A DNA stretch of 64,000 nt from CBDAQD01 sp965275905 (GCA_965275905.1 CBDHYJ010000034.1:7010-71009); one strand, 5' to 3'; numbered from the stretch's first letter, positions 54,081 to 63,484 are shown. Translations and numbers: made by a program. Notes: generated from the sequence alone by a model not told the origin.

Positions 54081-55013
54081 TCAGTGACCTCCCGACACGC
54101 CGGCTGGCGACATTGAGAACAGCTCGCCCGGGGTCAGCACCAGACCGAGCGCGAGGCGAATGCACACGGCGAGCACCATAAGCGCCAGAAGCGCCCTCAG
54201 TTGTTCACCGCGTAGTTTCTGTCCCGCCCGGGCGCCGAACTGGGCGCCGATCACGCCTCCCGCGAGGAGCAGGAGTGCCAGGACCGCATCGACCGTCTGG
54301 TTTTGAACCGAGTGCAGGACGGTCACGAGACTGGTGACGAAGATAATCTGAAACAGAGACGTTCCGACCACCACATTTGTCGGCATGCGCAGCAGATAAA
54401 TCATTGCCGGCACCATGATGAACCCGCCGCCGACGCCCATGATGGCGGCAAGCACGCCAACCGATGCACCGATGGCCAGTGGTGGAATCACGCTGATGTA
54501 GAGTTTCGAGCTCCGGAACCGGGTCTTGAAGGGCAGGCCGTGGATCCAGTTGTGCTGGCCTGAGCGGCGTACAGGCGCGCCGGAGCCGCTCCTGGAGCGC
54601 TTGATGGCGCGCAGACTCTCGATCAGCATCAGGCCGCCGATGACGCCCAGAAACACCACGTAGCAAAGAGAAATAAGCAGGTCTACCTGACCCAGCGTGC
54701 GCAACAGACTGAATATCCAGACCCCGAGGAATGATCCGGCTATGCCGCCTGTGAGCAGGACGACGCCCATCTTGATGTCGACCGCGCGCCGCCGCCAGTG
54801 GACAAGCGCGCCCGAGACCGATGATGCAACAATCTGATTGGCTTCGGTAGCCACGGCCACGGCCGGGGGGATGCCCGCGAAAATCAGCAGTGGGGTCATT
54901 AGAAAGCCGCCACCGACGCCGAACATGCCGGAGAGAAAGCCGACCGCGCCCCCCATGCCCAGGATGATCAGGACATTTACCGAAAGCTCAGCGATCGGAA
55001 GGTATATCTGCAT
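54081..55013 (-). CDS. TSUP (sulfite exporter TauE/SafE) family permease
   Basis: A 310-residue permease of the TauE/SafE family. The two repeat motifs of the family appear as FGVGGGFLMTPLLIFAGI near the start and MGVGGGFIMVPAMIYLL in the second half, within about eight membrane segments. Members carry sulfite, sulfoacetate, thiosulfate or other anions. I chose ATG 55013 (MQIYLPIAELS) because the longer frame to 55073 adds residues outside the family pattern. Confidence 0.92.
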   Translation of the reverse strand: MQIYLPIAELSVNVLIILGMGGAVGFLSGMFGVGGGFLMTPLLIFAGIPPAVAVATEANQIVASSVSGALVHWRRRAVDIKMGVVLLTGGIAGSFLGVWIFSLLRTLGQVDLLISLCYVVFLGVIGGLMLIESLRAIKRSRSGSGAPVRRSGQHNWIHGLPFKTRFRSSKLYISVIPPLAIGASVGVLAAIMGVGGGFIMVPAMIYLLRMPTNVVVGTSLFQIIFVTSLVTVLHSVQNQTVDAVLALLLLAGGVIGAQFGARAGQKLRGEQLRALLALMVLAVCIRLALGLVLTPGELFSMSPAGVSGGH

Positions 55014-55100
55014 TACGGGCGCGGATCCGGGACCGGAGGCAATGTAAGCGGCTACACATGGCAGAACTGCCAAAGTGCTTGGTTTATCCGGTTAAACGCC

Positions 55101-55132
55101 TGTCAGGCCGTCATGTCAATGACAGCCTGACA
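55101..55132. repeat. Nested palindrome between podJ-like and TSUP genes
   Basis: TGTCAGGC at 55101-55108 pairs with GCCTGACA at 55125-55132. The 16-base centre contains a second palindrome, TGTCAATGACA. It lies in the 169-base gap after the podJ-like gene and 88 bases before the TSUP gene (both minus strand). It could be a terminator stem, although no T-run follows, or a regulator site. Confidence 0.4.
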
Positions 55133-55182
55133 ATACGTGCGATAGAAGTTGGTTTTGAGGCCGGTCGACAACGGGCTGAGGA

Positions 55183-58100
55183 TCAGCCGGGCTGATCGAC
55201 GAGCTGGGCCAGCAGGTCCTTTGTGACCATGCCCGTCGCGGTCAGTCCCTTGTCGCGCTGGAACGCCCGGATAGCCTCGCGGGTCTTCGGTCCGAGGACG
55301 CCGTCTGCTGGCCCGGCATGGTAGCCCATGTCGTTCAGAAGGCTCTGCGCCCGGGCAATAGAGGTCCGTGCATCGCCGGCGCTGCTTGTCCGCGTCTTGG
55401 TCGCGCCCCAGCCGCCGTCCGGTACCGGAACCATGTTGGCTTCCTGGACCGGCTCCCGCGGTTCCCAGTTTTCGACCTCGAGCTTGGCCCGGATCAGAAC
55501 ATCGGGTGACAGTTTCTTTTCGACCAGGGCCATGCGGTTCGCGGATTCCTTGTCGCCATTGGCGGCGCCGATCGCAAACCACTTGTAGGCCTCTGCAGGA
55601 TTCGCGCGAACCCCGAGACCGCGTTCGTTGAGAATGCCGTAATTGTACTGGCTGTCCGTCAGGCCGAGTTCGGCGGCATTGCGGAACCAGTAGGCGGCTT
55701 TCGCAAAGTCGTGATTTTCCCCGCTGGTGTCGGCATAAATCACGGCCAGGTTGTGCATTGCCTTGCGGTTGCCCTTTTCGGCGGCACGTTCATACCAGAT
55801 ACGGGCGGCAGCCTTGTCAGCCGGAACACCGCGCCCCTTTTCGTAGAGTGTGCCAAGGCGGTACTGCGCGGGCGCCAGCCCCTTCGCCGCTGCCTTCTGA
55901 TACCAGGTCGCTGCACGGCGCAGATCCTGACTGATGATCTTGCCCTCTGTGTAGCGCGATGCGACTTCGAACTGCGCGTTCGGATTGCCGGTCGCGGCGG
56001 CGACCCGGAGGCTCATGGGCCCGATCTCCGCCGGCGGCAGCGATTCGGTTACGCTTGCGAAGCCAGCGGACCGCGGGGTTGCAGCGGTTGTTTCCGGTAC
56101 GCCCGCGGCGGAATTCGGTGCACTGTCGGCCGACAGCAGGGAATTCCTGGCGTCGGCGCCGGTGATGCCGGAAATCGCGTTCGGATCTCGCGCGGTGGGC
56201 TGATTTGAGATGCTGCCGGTGACGTCCGGGTCACTCAGCGGCACGGCAACAGGAATGTCGCTGGCGGGAGCGCTTGGGGCGGTCGTCGTGGCCTGCCGCC
56301 GCTTTCGCGCTTCCTGAATCTGCTGATAGACCTGCATTGCGCGGTCCGACTTGTTTGTCGCTGCCGAGGGCATGGACTGCGGATTAATGGGTCGATCGAT
56401 TTGCTGGGCTTGTGGTGCTGGCATGGTCGTCCTCGATTCTTTGTTGGAGGTCGACGGGACCGCGGCATCGGGTGTCGCGGCGTTCGGAACTGATGGCTTG
56501 GGCGCCGTGAAGACTTCGCTGGATTGCGGCGCTGATGTGAGTGCCGCGCGCTTGTTCTTCACGAGGGACATGGTGGACAGTGCGCCGATGGCGAGCAGGG
56601 CGACTGCGGCGGCCAGAAGAACGGTCTTCTTCTTGCTGCCCTTCTTGCCTGCATTCTCGGCCTCTTCGGGAGACCTCGGGCCGAGCAGGTTGAGTCTCGA
56701 GCGCGCGGGCTTCTCTTCGTCGGGAGAAGCGTCGGAAGTGGCCTGGGCCGCGCGCCGCGCAGCGGCGATGAAGTCTTCGGCCGGCGCCTGCGGTGCCGGT
56801 TCCGGAGCTGCCGGCCCAAGCGGCTCCGGCGTCAGGTCCGACGGAACATCAATCGGGTCGAGACGCAGGTCCGGAATGGAGTCGTGATCCTGCGGAACCG
56901 TGTCGGCGACAGAGGCTTCGGCTCCTGGCTGCACAGGCTGATCTTCGAGGCCGACGATCGGCGGCAGTTGAATGTCTATTGCGGGCTTGCCCGCCAGTGG
57001 AAGGTCTGAAACCTCCATCGGCGCCACGTCAGGTGCGGGCATGGCGGCCGGGTCCGGTGAAACCGGGGCTTCCGGCACCGGTGAGGCAAACGCTTCCGGT
57101 GCATGCGGCTCTGGTGTCTGCGGCTCGAGAGCCATGTCCAGGCCGGGTGCCATTTGCGGCGATTCGATTGGCGCCGCAGGAGCGGCAACGTGCCCGTCTT
57201 CAAGGTGCGCCAGTCGTAAAACGACTTTCTCGAGCGTTTCATGAACCGCCTCGAGGGTCTCCTGTGTCCGGCGGTCGGCGCGTTCGGCGTTTTCCTGGAC
57301 TGACTGAAGGCCGCGTTCGAGAGCCGTGATGGCGTTTGTGGTAGCGGCATGAATGGCGCCGTCGTCGGCATTTTGGGGAACGCCGACCTGTTCGATCTGG
57401 GCAAGGCGTTCGGACATTCTCACAAGTTCGCCCTGGAGAACGTTCATGCCTTCCGCGTTGCCTTCGGCTGCGCCGACACTTTCGATGCGGGTTTCGACTT
57501 CCCGGATACGGCCTTCGATCTCGCTGAGATCCTGCAACGGAATGCCCTGGCCGCCGTTCTGGTCGAGGCGCTGGGCAATGTCGTTCAGCCGGTGCTCCAA
57601 CGCCATATAAGCCGCGCCGTCGGTGCCTGAGTGGCCGGCCTGGGCAAGTTGTGCTGCCAGATGCTCGACGGTGTCGCGCAAGGCCTGCACGTCGCCGTAT
57701 GACGCCGTGTCGTTGCGGATCTGGGCAATCGTGTCATTGAAAGACGAAAGCTCGGCCCGCATTTGCATGACGGCGTCGGGATCGGACTGGCTGATCAGGC
57801 CCTGCTGGGTCTCGACCTGTTGAGCGATCCGGTCGAAATTCTCCCGGAGCGCCATCAGTTCCTTACTGGAGGCCGCTTCGATCGAAAGGTCCGCGACGCT
57901 TTGAGAGAGGCCTGTTATTTCCTCCTCGATGCGCTTGATTGCCTGTTCCGGATCACCCGAGAAATTGGCGATGCCCTGCAATTGGGCGGCTACGTTGTCG
58001 ATCGTCTGCCTGAGACCGTCGACTTCGGTGATTGATGCCGCTTCATGCCTTTGCTCGGCAAGGCTGCTGGAGAGGAGCGAAATCTCCTCCTGCATGCTGA

Positions 58101-59007
58101 CGATCGTGGAATTCGTTGCTGCGAAGTTGGTGTCGTCCAGGCGATTGACGATGTCCTGAATTCTCGTCTGAATGCTTTGCAGGTCGTCGCGGGATACGAA
58201 TTTGGCGGGGTCGATCTGTTGCGCGCGATGCTGCTGCATGGCGGCTTCGAGAGCCCGTTGATCCGCTGCCTTTTGCTTCGCGGCATCCGCATTCCGGCGT
58301 TCCGCCCGCTCGAGCCGCGCGGCCATCTCGGCCAGCTGGCGCTCCACGCGAACGAACTCGCGGTCGGGTTCGGCTTTCTTTTCAGGCTCCGCTGCCGGCG
58401 GAGGCGCCCTGAATTCTTCCAGCCTTGCCTGAATCGCCTTGATTGATTCGCCGGTGCGGCGGTCCGTCTGCTCTATGTGATCGACGATATCGGTCAGGGT
58501 TTTCTCGAACGCCTGGTGACTTTCGTCCTGTGGATTCGATTTACCCTTCTTGCGCTGCTCGAATTCCGACGCGAACTTGTCCGACAGCCGCGAAAGCCGT
58601 TCGTCAAAAGTTTCCAGTGTCTCTACCGAGCGGCGCTCGCTGCGCTCGACGCGATGAACAAGCTCGCGCACGGCATCAGTGACGGGTTCCAGGTCAACCT
58701 GGGGCTGTACAACCCGCGATACGGCGGTTTCCGACTGGCGCCGTGCCAGACCTGAAATCTGCTGGGACAGTTCATCCAGGCGATCCTGGATATCGTGCTC
58801 GGAGCGTTTGGGCTCGCGCCGCGCTGAAGTGCTGCGGGCCGGGTACCGGTAATTCTGGTCTTCTTCGAAGTCGTCGTTATCGGTTTCAAGAATGACGGAG
58901 TTGAGCCATTGCCCCAACGTCATGCCGGAGCGCCGCGCGGCGGACTTGGCCGCCTCGCGGGCCTCAGGCTCGATGCCCTTAATGCTCCACGGAATACTCG
59001 ACTTCAT
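55183..59007 (-). CDS. podJ: PodJ-like polar localisation protein with SEL1 repeats and peptidoglycan-binding domain
   Basis: A 1,274-residue membrane protein related to PodJ, the old- or new-pole organiser of Alphaproteobacteria. The N-terminus (MKSSIPWSIKGIEPEAREAAK) is typical of the family. A very long coiled-coil region (about 60-620) follows, then a Pro/Ala-rich linker and one membrane helix at about 797-817 (KKTVLLAAAVALLAIGALS). The periplasmic part has about four to five SEL1 repeats (about 1000-1170, for example AQYRLGTLYEKGRGVPADK) and a C-terminal peptidoglycan-binding domain at about 1212-1272. Topology: cytoplasmic coiled coil, periplasmic C-terminus. It is the last gene read leftward from the divergent region with the MerR gene. 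Confidence 0.88.
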   Translation of the reverse strand: MKSSIPWSIKGIEPEAREAAKSAARRSGMTLGQWLNSVILETDNDDFEEDQNYRYPARSTSARREPKRSEHDIQDRLDELSQQISGLARRQSETAVSRVVQPQVDLEPVTDAVRELVHRVERSERRSVETLETFDERLSRLSDKFASEFEQRKKGKSNPQDESHQAFEKTLTDIVDHIEQTDRRTGESIKAIQARLEEFRAPPPAAEPEKKAEPDREFVRVERQLAEMAARLERAERRNADAAKQKAADQRALEAAMQQHRAQQIDPAKFVSRDDLQSIQTRIQDIVNRLDDTNFAATNSTIVSMQEEISLLSSSLAEQRHEAASITEVDGLRQTIDNVAAQLQGIANFSGDPEQAIKRIEEEITGLSQSVADLSIEAASSKELMALRENFDRIAQQVETQQGLISQSDPDAVMQMRAELSSFNDTIAQIRNDTASYGDVQALRDTVEHLAAQLAQAGHSGTDGAAYMALEHRLNDIAQRLDQNGGQGIPLQDLSEIEGRIREVETRIESVGAAEGNAEGMNVLQGELVRMSERLAQIEQVGVPQNADDGAIHAATTNAITALERGLQSVQENAERADRRTQETLEAVHETLEKVVLRLAHLEDGHVAAPAAPIESPQMAPGLDMALEPQTPEPHAPEAFASPVPEAPVSPDPAAMPAPDVAPMEVSDLPLAGKPAIDIQLPPIVGLEDQPVQPGAEASVADTVPQDHDSIPDLRLDPIDVPSDLTPEPLGPAAPEPAPQAPAEDFIAAARRAAQATSDASPDEEKPARSRLNLLGPRSPEEAENAGKKGSKKKTVLLAAAVALLAIGALSTMSLVKNKRAALTSAPQSSEVFTAPKPSVPNAATPDAAVPSTSNKESRTTMPAPQAQQIDRPINPQSMPSAATNKSDRAMQVYQQIQEARKRRQATTTAPSAPASDIPVAVPLSDPDVTGSISNQPTARDPNAISGITGADARNSLLSADSAPNSAAGVPETTAATPRSAGFASVTESLPPAEIGPMSLRVAAATGNPNAQFEVASRYTEGKIISQDLRRAATWYQKAAAKGLAPAQYRLGTLYEKGRGVPADKAAARIWYERAAEKGNRKAMHNLAVIYADTSGENHDFAKAAYWFRNAAELGLTDSQYNYGILNERGLGVRANPAEAYKWFAIGAANGDKESANRMALVEKKLSPDVLIRAKLEVENWEPREPVQEANMVPVPDGGWGATKTRTSSAGDARTSIARAQSLLNDMGYHAGPADGVLGPKTREAIRAFQRDKGLTATGMVTKDLLAQLVDQPG

Positions 59008-59345
59008 CTATCCGCCACCAACTTCGCTTGCCCTAGGCAGGGTGTTCCGAGAATTCACTCAAGACACTCTGATCTCCGCATAAGCCTCGGTTATCATGGT
59101 AAAAATAATGTTAACGGTTGTGTTAATCACAGACGCTCGGCGTCGTTTCGACGCGTCCGGACAGAAGGCCCAATTGGCGACACACTCCTGACCACAGAAT
59201 TGATCTCACCCGGGCCCGATCAGCATTGGGTGTGGACCCCATGTGATTTTAATGTTGACGTTTACGTCAACGATAAGTATATGCGGAGGCAATTCACGCT
59301 ATATGACTTTGAGTCCGCACGATCGGACAGGACTGGAGATGAGCC
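59008..59345. promoter_or_regulatory. Divergent region between podJ-like and MerR genes
   Basis: A 338-base gap with no gene. Besides the MerR operator listed separately, it holds a pair of TTAA boxes 8 bases apart (59111-59114 and 59123-59126), close to but not the CtrA spacing of 7. There is also a hairpin GCGTCG 59140-59145 / CGACGC 59149-59154 and one GAGTC (GANTC) at 59311-59315. The TTAA pair lies about 105 bases upstream of the podJ-like start. Confidence 0.4.
59254..59283 (+). promoter_or_regulatory. Perfect palindrome overlapping a likely promoter of the MerR operon
   Basis: GTTGACGT at 59254-59261 and ACGTCAAC at 59264-59271 form a perfect 18-bp palindrome with a TT centre. TTGACG within it (59255-59260) serves as a -35, and TATATG at 59278-59283 is a -10, 17 bases away. 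The palindrome is therefore where a MerR-type regulator could act. The MerR gene itself starts 63 bases after the -10. Autoregulation is inferred. Confidence 0.65.
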
Positions 59346-59807
59346 ATGTCAACTGAGATTCTCTTCGGTAACCGCCCGGGCGAGACCGGCGACGCCGAGA
59401 TCAAATCCAAACGGTACACAATTTCTCAGCTTTCCAAGGAATTCGGCGTAACAGCGCGAACCCTGCGCTTCTATGAGGACAAGGGGCTGCTGAATCCGGC
59501 CCGCGAAGGCCAGAACCGGATCTTCAGCCACAGAGACCGCGCGCGCCTCAAGTTGATCCTTCAGGGAAAGCGCGTCGGGTTCTCGCTTTCCGAGATCAAG
59601 GAAATGCTGGATCTCTATGATCTGCGTGACGGGCAGGTGACCCAGCTTCGTGTCGCGCTCGGAAAGTTCGAGGAACGCATTCAGCATCTTGAGCAGCAGA
59701 AAGTGGATATCGAGCAGGCAATCGCCGATCTCGAGCGCACCAAGGAAATCGTCCGGGGAATGCTCAAGGAGCGCGAGAGCGAGGAGGCGATGCGCGGCAC
59801 CGGGTGA
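59346..59807 (+). CDS. MerR-family transcriptional regulator of the acyl-CoA oxidation operon
   Basis: A 153-residue MerR-type regulator. The winged helix-turn-helix lies at about 24-70 (RYTISQLSKEFGVTARTLRFYEDKGLLNPA), quoted in two parts by family pattern, and a C-terminal coiled coil follows with IQHLEQQKVDIEQAI. No metal-binding cysteines are present, so it is not a metal sensor; it resembles regulators of branched-chain or fatty acid breakdown such as LiuR. It precedes the dehydrogenase genes by 59 bases and the palindrome at 59254-59271 is its likely site. Confidence 0.88.
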   Translation: MSTEILFGNRPGETGDAEIKSKRYTISQLSKEFGVTARTLRFYEDKGLLNPAREGQNRIFSHRDRARLKLILQGKRVGFSLSEIKEMLDLYDLRDGQVTQLRVALGKFEERIQHLEQQKVDIEQAIADLERTKEIVRGMLKERESEEAMRGTG

Positions 59808-59866
59808 TTGACCGCGCCAGCACGCACCCGCACCACCAGTCCAGGTCACACAGAGAGAGTTATCCG

Positions 59867-61657
59867 ATGCCGAGTTACCATGCCCCAGTCAAAGACGTTG
59901 AATTCCTTCTCAATGATGTCCTTCAACTGGAGCGTTACGGCAACATTGCCGGGTTCAGCGAAGTCACGCCGGACCTGATCAAGGCGATCCTCGAGGAAGC
60001 GGGGCGGCTTTGCGAGGAGGTGATCCATCCCCTGAACCATTCCGGCGACAAGGAAGGCTGCACCTTCAATGACGGCGAGGTGACCACGCCGGAAGGATTC
60101 AAAGACGCCTACAGGCAATTCATCGAAGGCGGCTGGACCAGCCTGTGCGCGGAAACGGAGCATGGCGGGCAGGGCCTGCCCTTCATCCTTGGTTCAGTAC
60201 TCAACGAGTTCCTTGCATCGGCGAACATGGCTTTTGCCATGTATCCGGGTTTGAGCGACGGCGCCTACAAGGCGATCGCAACGCACGGCAGCGACGAGCA
60301 GAAGCAGACCTATCTGCCGAAGATTGTGTCGGGCGAATGGACCGGCACCATGAACCTTACAGAGCCGCATTGCGGCACGGATCTGGGGCTCATGCGCACG
60401 AAGGCCGAACCCCGGGATGACGGATCCTACAGGATTACAGGAACCAAGATCTTTATCTCCGCCGGCGAACATGATCTGTCGGAGAACATCATCCATCTGG
60501 TGCTGGCGAAGATTCCCGGCGGTCCCGAAGGGATCAAGGGCGTCTCGCTGTTTGTCGTGCCGAAGTTCCTCGTGAACGATGACGGCAGTCTCGGAGAACG
60601 CAATGCCGTGGCGTGCGGTGCGATCGAGGAAAAGATGGGCATCCACGCCAACTCCACCTGCGTGATGAACTACGACGGCGCCATCGGCTGGCTGGTCGGC
60701 GAAGAGCACAAGGGTATGCGGGCCATGTTCACGATGATGAACGCTGCACGCCTCGGTGTCGGGATTCAGGGCCTCTCCCAGTCCGAGATCGCATATCAGA
60801 ACGCAAGGGATTATGCCCTGGAGCGCATTCAGGGCCGCGCGCTGACCGGTCCCGAGGCGCCCGAAAAGGCGGCCGACCCGATCATCGTGCACCCGGACGT
60901 CCGCCGCAATCTGATGAACATCAAGTCCTTCAACGAAGCGGCTCGGGCGCTTGTCCTTTGGTCTGCGCTGCGCGAGGATATTGCCCAGCGCGCTGAAGAT
61001 GAAGGTGAGCGTCAGGCGGCCGACGACCACATGGGTTTGCTGACACCGGTGATCAAGGGCGTGCTGACCGATACCGGCTTCGCGAACGCAGTCGCGGCCC
61101 AGCAGATCTACGGCGGGCACGGCTACATCCAGGAGTGGGGCATGGAGCAGTTCGTGCGCGACGCCCGGATCGCGATGATCTACGAGGGTGCGAACGGTAT
61201 CCAGGCACTCGATCTTGTCGGACGCAAACTGCCGGCCGATGACGGACGTGCGCTCAAGGCCTTCCTCAAGGAGGTCGGCGAATTCGCCGCGGCCAACCAG
61301 AACGATGAAGCGCTGGCGGATTTCGTTGGTCCTCTGGCCGGCGCAACAAAGGATCTGCAGAATGCGACGGGCTGGTTGATGCAGAATGGCGTCTCCAACC
61401 CCAACGAGGCGGCGGCAGGTTCAAGCGACTACATGCATCTGTTCGGCCTGGTGGCACTGGCCTACATGTGGGCTATGATGGCCAGGGTCGCGCAGGAGAA
61501 GCTCGCCGCCGGAGACGGTGACCGTGCGTTCTTCGAGAACAAGCTTGCGACCGGACGGTATTTCATGCAGCGCGTCCTGCCGGAAACCAAGGCCCATCTG
61601 ATGCGCATCAGCAGCGGCTCGGCACCGGTGATGGCACTTTCCGCAGACGCTTTCTGA
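59867..61657 (+). CDS. Large acyl-CoA dehydrogenase (DmdC-like)
   Basis: A 596-residue acyl-CoA dehydrogenase of the long type with an extra C-terminal domain, like DmdC (3-methylmercaptopropionyl-CoA dehydrogenase) and FadE-type enzymes. Recognisable are MPSYHAPVKDVEFLLNDVL at the start, TEPHCGTDLGLMRTKA for the flavin region, and YEGANGIQALDLVGRKL with the catalytic-loop glutamate. The start is ATG 59867 with a GAGAG stretch upstream. It probably oxidises a fatty acyl-CoA to the enoyl-CoA; a DMSP role is possible but not shown. Confidence 0.92.
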   Translation: MPSYHAPVKDVEFLLNDVLQLERYGNIAGFSEVTPDLIKAILEEAGRLCEEVIHPLNHSGDKEGCTFNDGEVTTPEGFKDAYRQFIEGGWTSLCAETEHGGQGLPFILGSVLNEFLASANMAFAMYPGLSDGAYKAIATHGSDEQKQTYLPKIVSGEWTGTMNLTEPHCGTDLGLMRTKAEPRDDGSYRITGTKIFISAGEHDLSENIIHLVLAKIPGGPEGIKGVSLFVVPKFLVNDDGSLGERNAVACGAIEEKMGIHANSTCVMNYDGAIGWLVGEEHKGMRAMFTMMNAARLGVGIQGLSQSEIAYQNARDYALERIQGRALTGPEAPEKAADPIIVHPDVRRNLMNIKSFNEAARALVLWSALREDIAQRAEDEGERQAADDHMGLLTPVIKGVLTDTGFANAVAAQQIYGGHGYIQEWGMEQFVRDARIAMIYEGANGIQALDLVGRKLPADDGRALKAFLKEVGEFAAANQNDEALADFVGPLAGATKDLQNATGWLMQNGVSNPNEAAAGSSDYMHLFGLVALAYMWAMMARVAQEKLAAGDGDRAFFENKLATGRYFMQRVLPETKAHLMRISSGSAPVMALSADAF

Positions 61658-61688
61658 GGCCGCCCCAGCACCAGGGAGACTAAAGACA

Positions 61689-62846
61689 TTGTCCGTACTC
61701 AACGTACCCCGGCCGTCTTGGATGGACGAAGAACTCGACATGCTGGCGGACGCGTCAGCCAAGTTCTTCGAACGTGAATGCGTACCTGAGTACGAAAAAT
61801 GGGAAGAGGAAGGCATCGTTCCCCGCGAGGCCTGGGAAAAGGCCGGGGCGGCAGGGCTCCTGTGCGCGGCCGTGCCTGAAGAGTATGGAGGCGCGGGAGG
61901 CACGTTCGCCCACGAGGCGATCATCATCGATCAACTCGGCAAGGCGGGTCTCGACAGTTTCGGCATCGCGCTCCACAACGCGATCGTCGCGCCTTACGTA
62001 TTGCACTACGGCTCCGAGGATCAGAAGAAGGACTGGCTTCCGAAGCTGGCGAGCGGCGAGCTGATCGGCGCCATCGCCATGACGGAGCCCGGCGCCGGCT
62101 CGGACCTGCAGAACGTGCGGACATCGGCGGTCCGGGACGGCAATCACTACAAGATCAACGGCCAGAAGACCTTCATCACCAACGGCCAGCATGCCAACTT
62201 CATTGTCCTGGTCACGAAGACCGATCCGAACGCCGGTGCAAAAGGGACTTCACTGATCGGCATAGAGACCGACGAGGTCGAAGGGTTCCGGCGCGGGCGC
62301 AACCTCGACAAGATCGGCCTCAAGGCCCAGGACACCTCGGAGCTCTTCTTCGACGACGTTCGTGTGCCGACGTCCAGTCTTATCGGGCCGGAGGAGGGGC
62401 AGGGGTTCTATCAGTTGATGGAGCAGTTGCCCCAGGAACGCCACCTGATCGCCCTGCAGGCCATGGCCATGATCGAACGCGCTCTCGCGCTCACCATTGA
62501 GTACGTCAAGGAGCGCAAGGCCTTCGGCAAGTCGATCGTCGATTTCCAGAACACGCAATTCAAGCTGGCGGAATGCAAGACCGAAGCGACGGTCGCAAAG
62601 GTCTTCTGCGATCACTGCACCGGGCTCCTGATTGACGGCAAACTCGACGAGACCACCGCATCGATGTCCAAATACTGGGTGTCCGACCTGCAGTGCAAGA
62701 TTATCGACGAATGCCTGCAGCTCCACGGCGGCTACGGCTACATGAACGAATACCCGATTGCGCGTATGTACCGGGACGCCCGCGTGCAGCGCATCTACGG
62801 CGGAACCAACGAAATCATGAAAGTGCTGATCGCCCGTTCGCTCTGA
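61689..62846 (+). CDS. Acyl-CoA dehydrogenase, 385 residues
   Basis: A standard-length acyl-CoA dehydrogenase. The flavin-binding motifs AMTEPGAGSDLQNVRTSA and the KINGQKTFITNG region are present, and the ending YGGTNEIMK with RIYGG holds the catalytic-loop pattern. Its initiation codon is TTG 61689 or ATG 61722. It follows the large dehydrogenase by 31 bases in the same operon. It is closer to long-chain enzymes in length and motif; the chain length specificity is not readable. Confidence 0.92.
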   Translation: MSVLNVPRPSWMDEELDMLADASAKFFERECVPEYEKWEEEGIVPREAWEKAGAAGLLCAAVPEEYGGAGGTFAHEAIIIDQLGKAGLDSFGIALHNAIVAPYVLHYGSEDQKKDWLPKLASGELIGAIAMTEPGAGSDLQNVRTSAVRDGNHYKINGQKTFITNGQHANFIVLVTKTDPNAGAKGTSLIGIETDEVEGFRRGRNLDKIGLKAQDTSELFFDDVRVPTSSLIGPEEGQGFYQLMEQLPQERHLIALQAMAMIERALALTIEYVKERKAFGKSIVDFQNTQFKLAECKTEATVAKVFCDHCTGLLIDGKLDETTASMSKYWVSDLQCKIIDECLQLHGGYGYMNEYPIARMYRDARVQRIYGGTNEIMKVLIARSL

Positions 62847-62878
62847 TTGCGCACGGCAAGGTCAGTCGCAGGGAGACC

Positions 62879-63484
62879 ATGACCGAATACACGCTCTATT
62901 GCTTCGCTCAGTCGGGCAATGCCTACAAGGCTGCCTTGTTGCTCAATCACTCCGGCGCTGACTGGACTCCGCGCTTCGTGGACTTCTTCAACGGCGAGAC
63001 CCGCACGCCCGAGTATCGCGCCATCAACGTCATGGGCGAGGTGCCCGTTCTGGAGCATGACGGCCAACGGCTCAGCCAGACAGGCGCCATTCTGGATTAT
63101 CTGTCAGAGCAGCTTGGCAAGTTCGGCTGGAGCAATGGAGACGAGCGCCGCGAAATCATGCGCTGGATCCTCTGGGACAACCACAAGCTGACCAGCTACA
63201 CCGCGACCTACCGGTTCCTGAAACAGTTCATGAAAGACCCGGACCCGGCAGTCATGGACTTTCTGCACGGCCGCAGCGAGGCGGCATGGGGCGTCCTCAA
63301 CACCCATCTTGAAGACCGTGAATTCGCCGCACTGGACCGGCTGACCATCGCCGACTTCTCCCTGTGCGGATACCTGTTCTTCGATGACGAAATTGGCGTG
63401 GACTGGGCTTCGGACTACCCGAACATCCACGCCTGGCTCGGGCGCATCAAGTCGCTCGACGGATGGCAACACCCTACGACCTGA
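62879..63484 (+). CDS. Glutathione S-transferase family protein
   Basis: A 201-residue GST: an N-terminal thioredoxin-like domain (CFAQSGNAYKAALLLNHSG, then MGEVPVLEHDGQRLSQTGAIL with the glutathione-binding segment) and an all-helical C-terminal domain with the LTIADFSLCGYLFFDDE motif. The start is ATG 62879, in the intergenic space after the second dehydrogenase. It lies inside the acyl-CoA oxidation operon, between dehydrogenase and thiolase. A role in handling an enoyl or electrophilic intermediate is possible but unproven. Confidence 0.9.
   Translation: MTEYTLYCFAQSGNAYKAALLLNHSGADWTPRFVDFFNGETRTPEYRAINVMGEVPVLEHDGQRLSQTGAILDYLSEQLGKFGWSNGDERREIMRWILWDNHKLTSYTATYRFLKQFMKDPDPAVMDFLHGRSEAAWGVLNTHLEDREFAALDRLTIADFSLCGYLFFDDEIGVDWASDYPNIHAWLGRIKSLDGWQHPTT

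Noticed and set aside
59111..59126. TTAA-N8-TTAA as a CtrA site for the podJ-like gene
   Set aside because: The CtrA consensus spacing is 7, so this is one base off. It is kept only as a weak remark.
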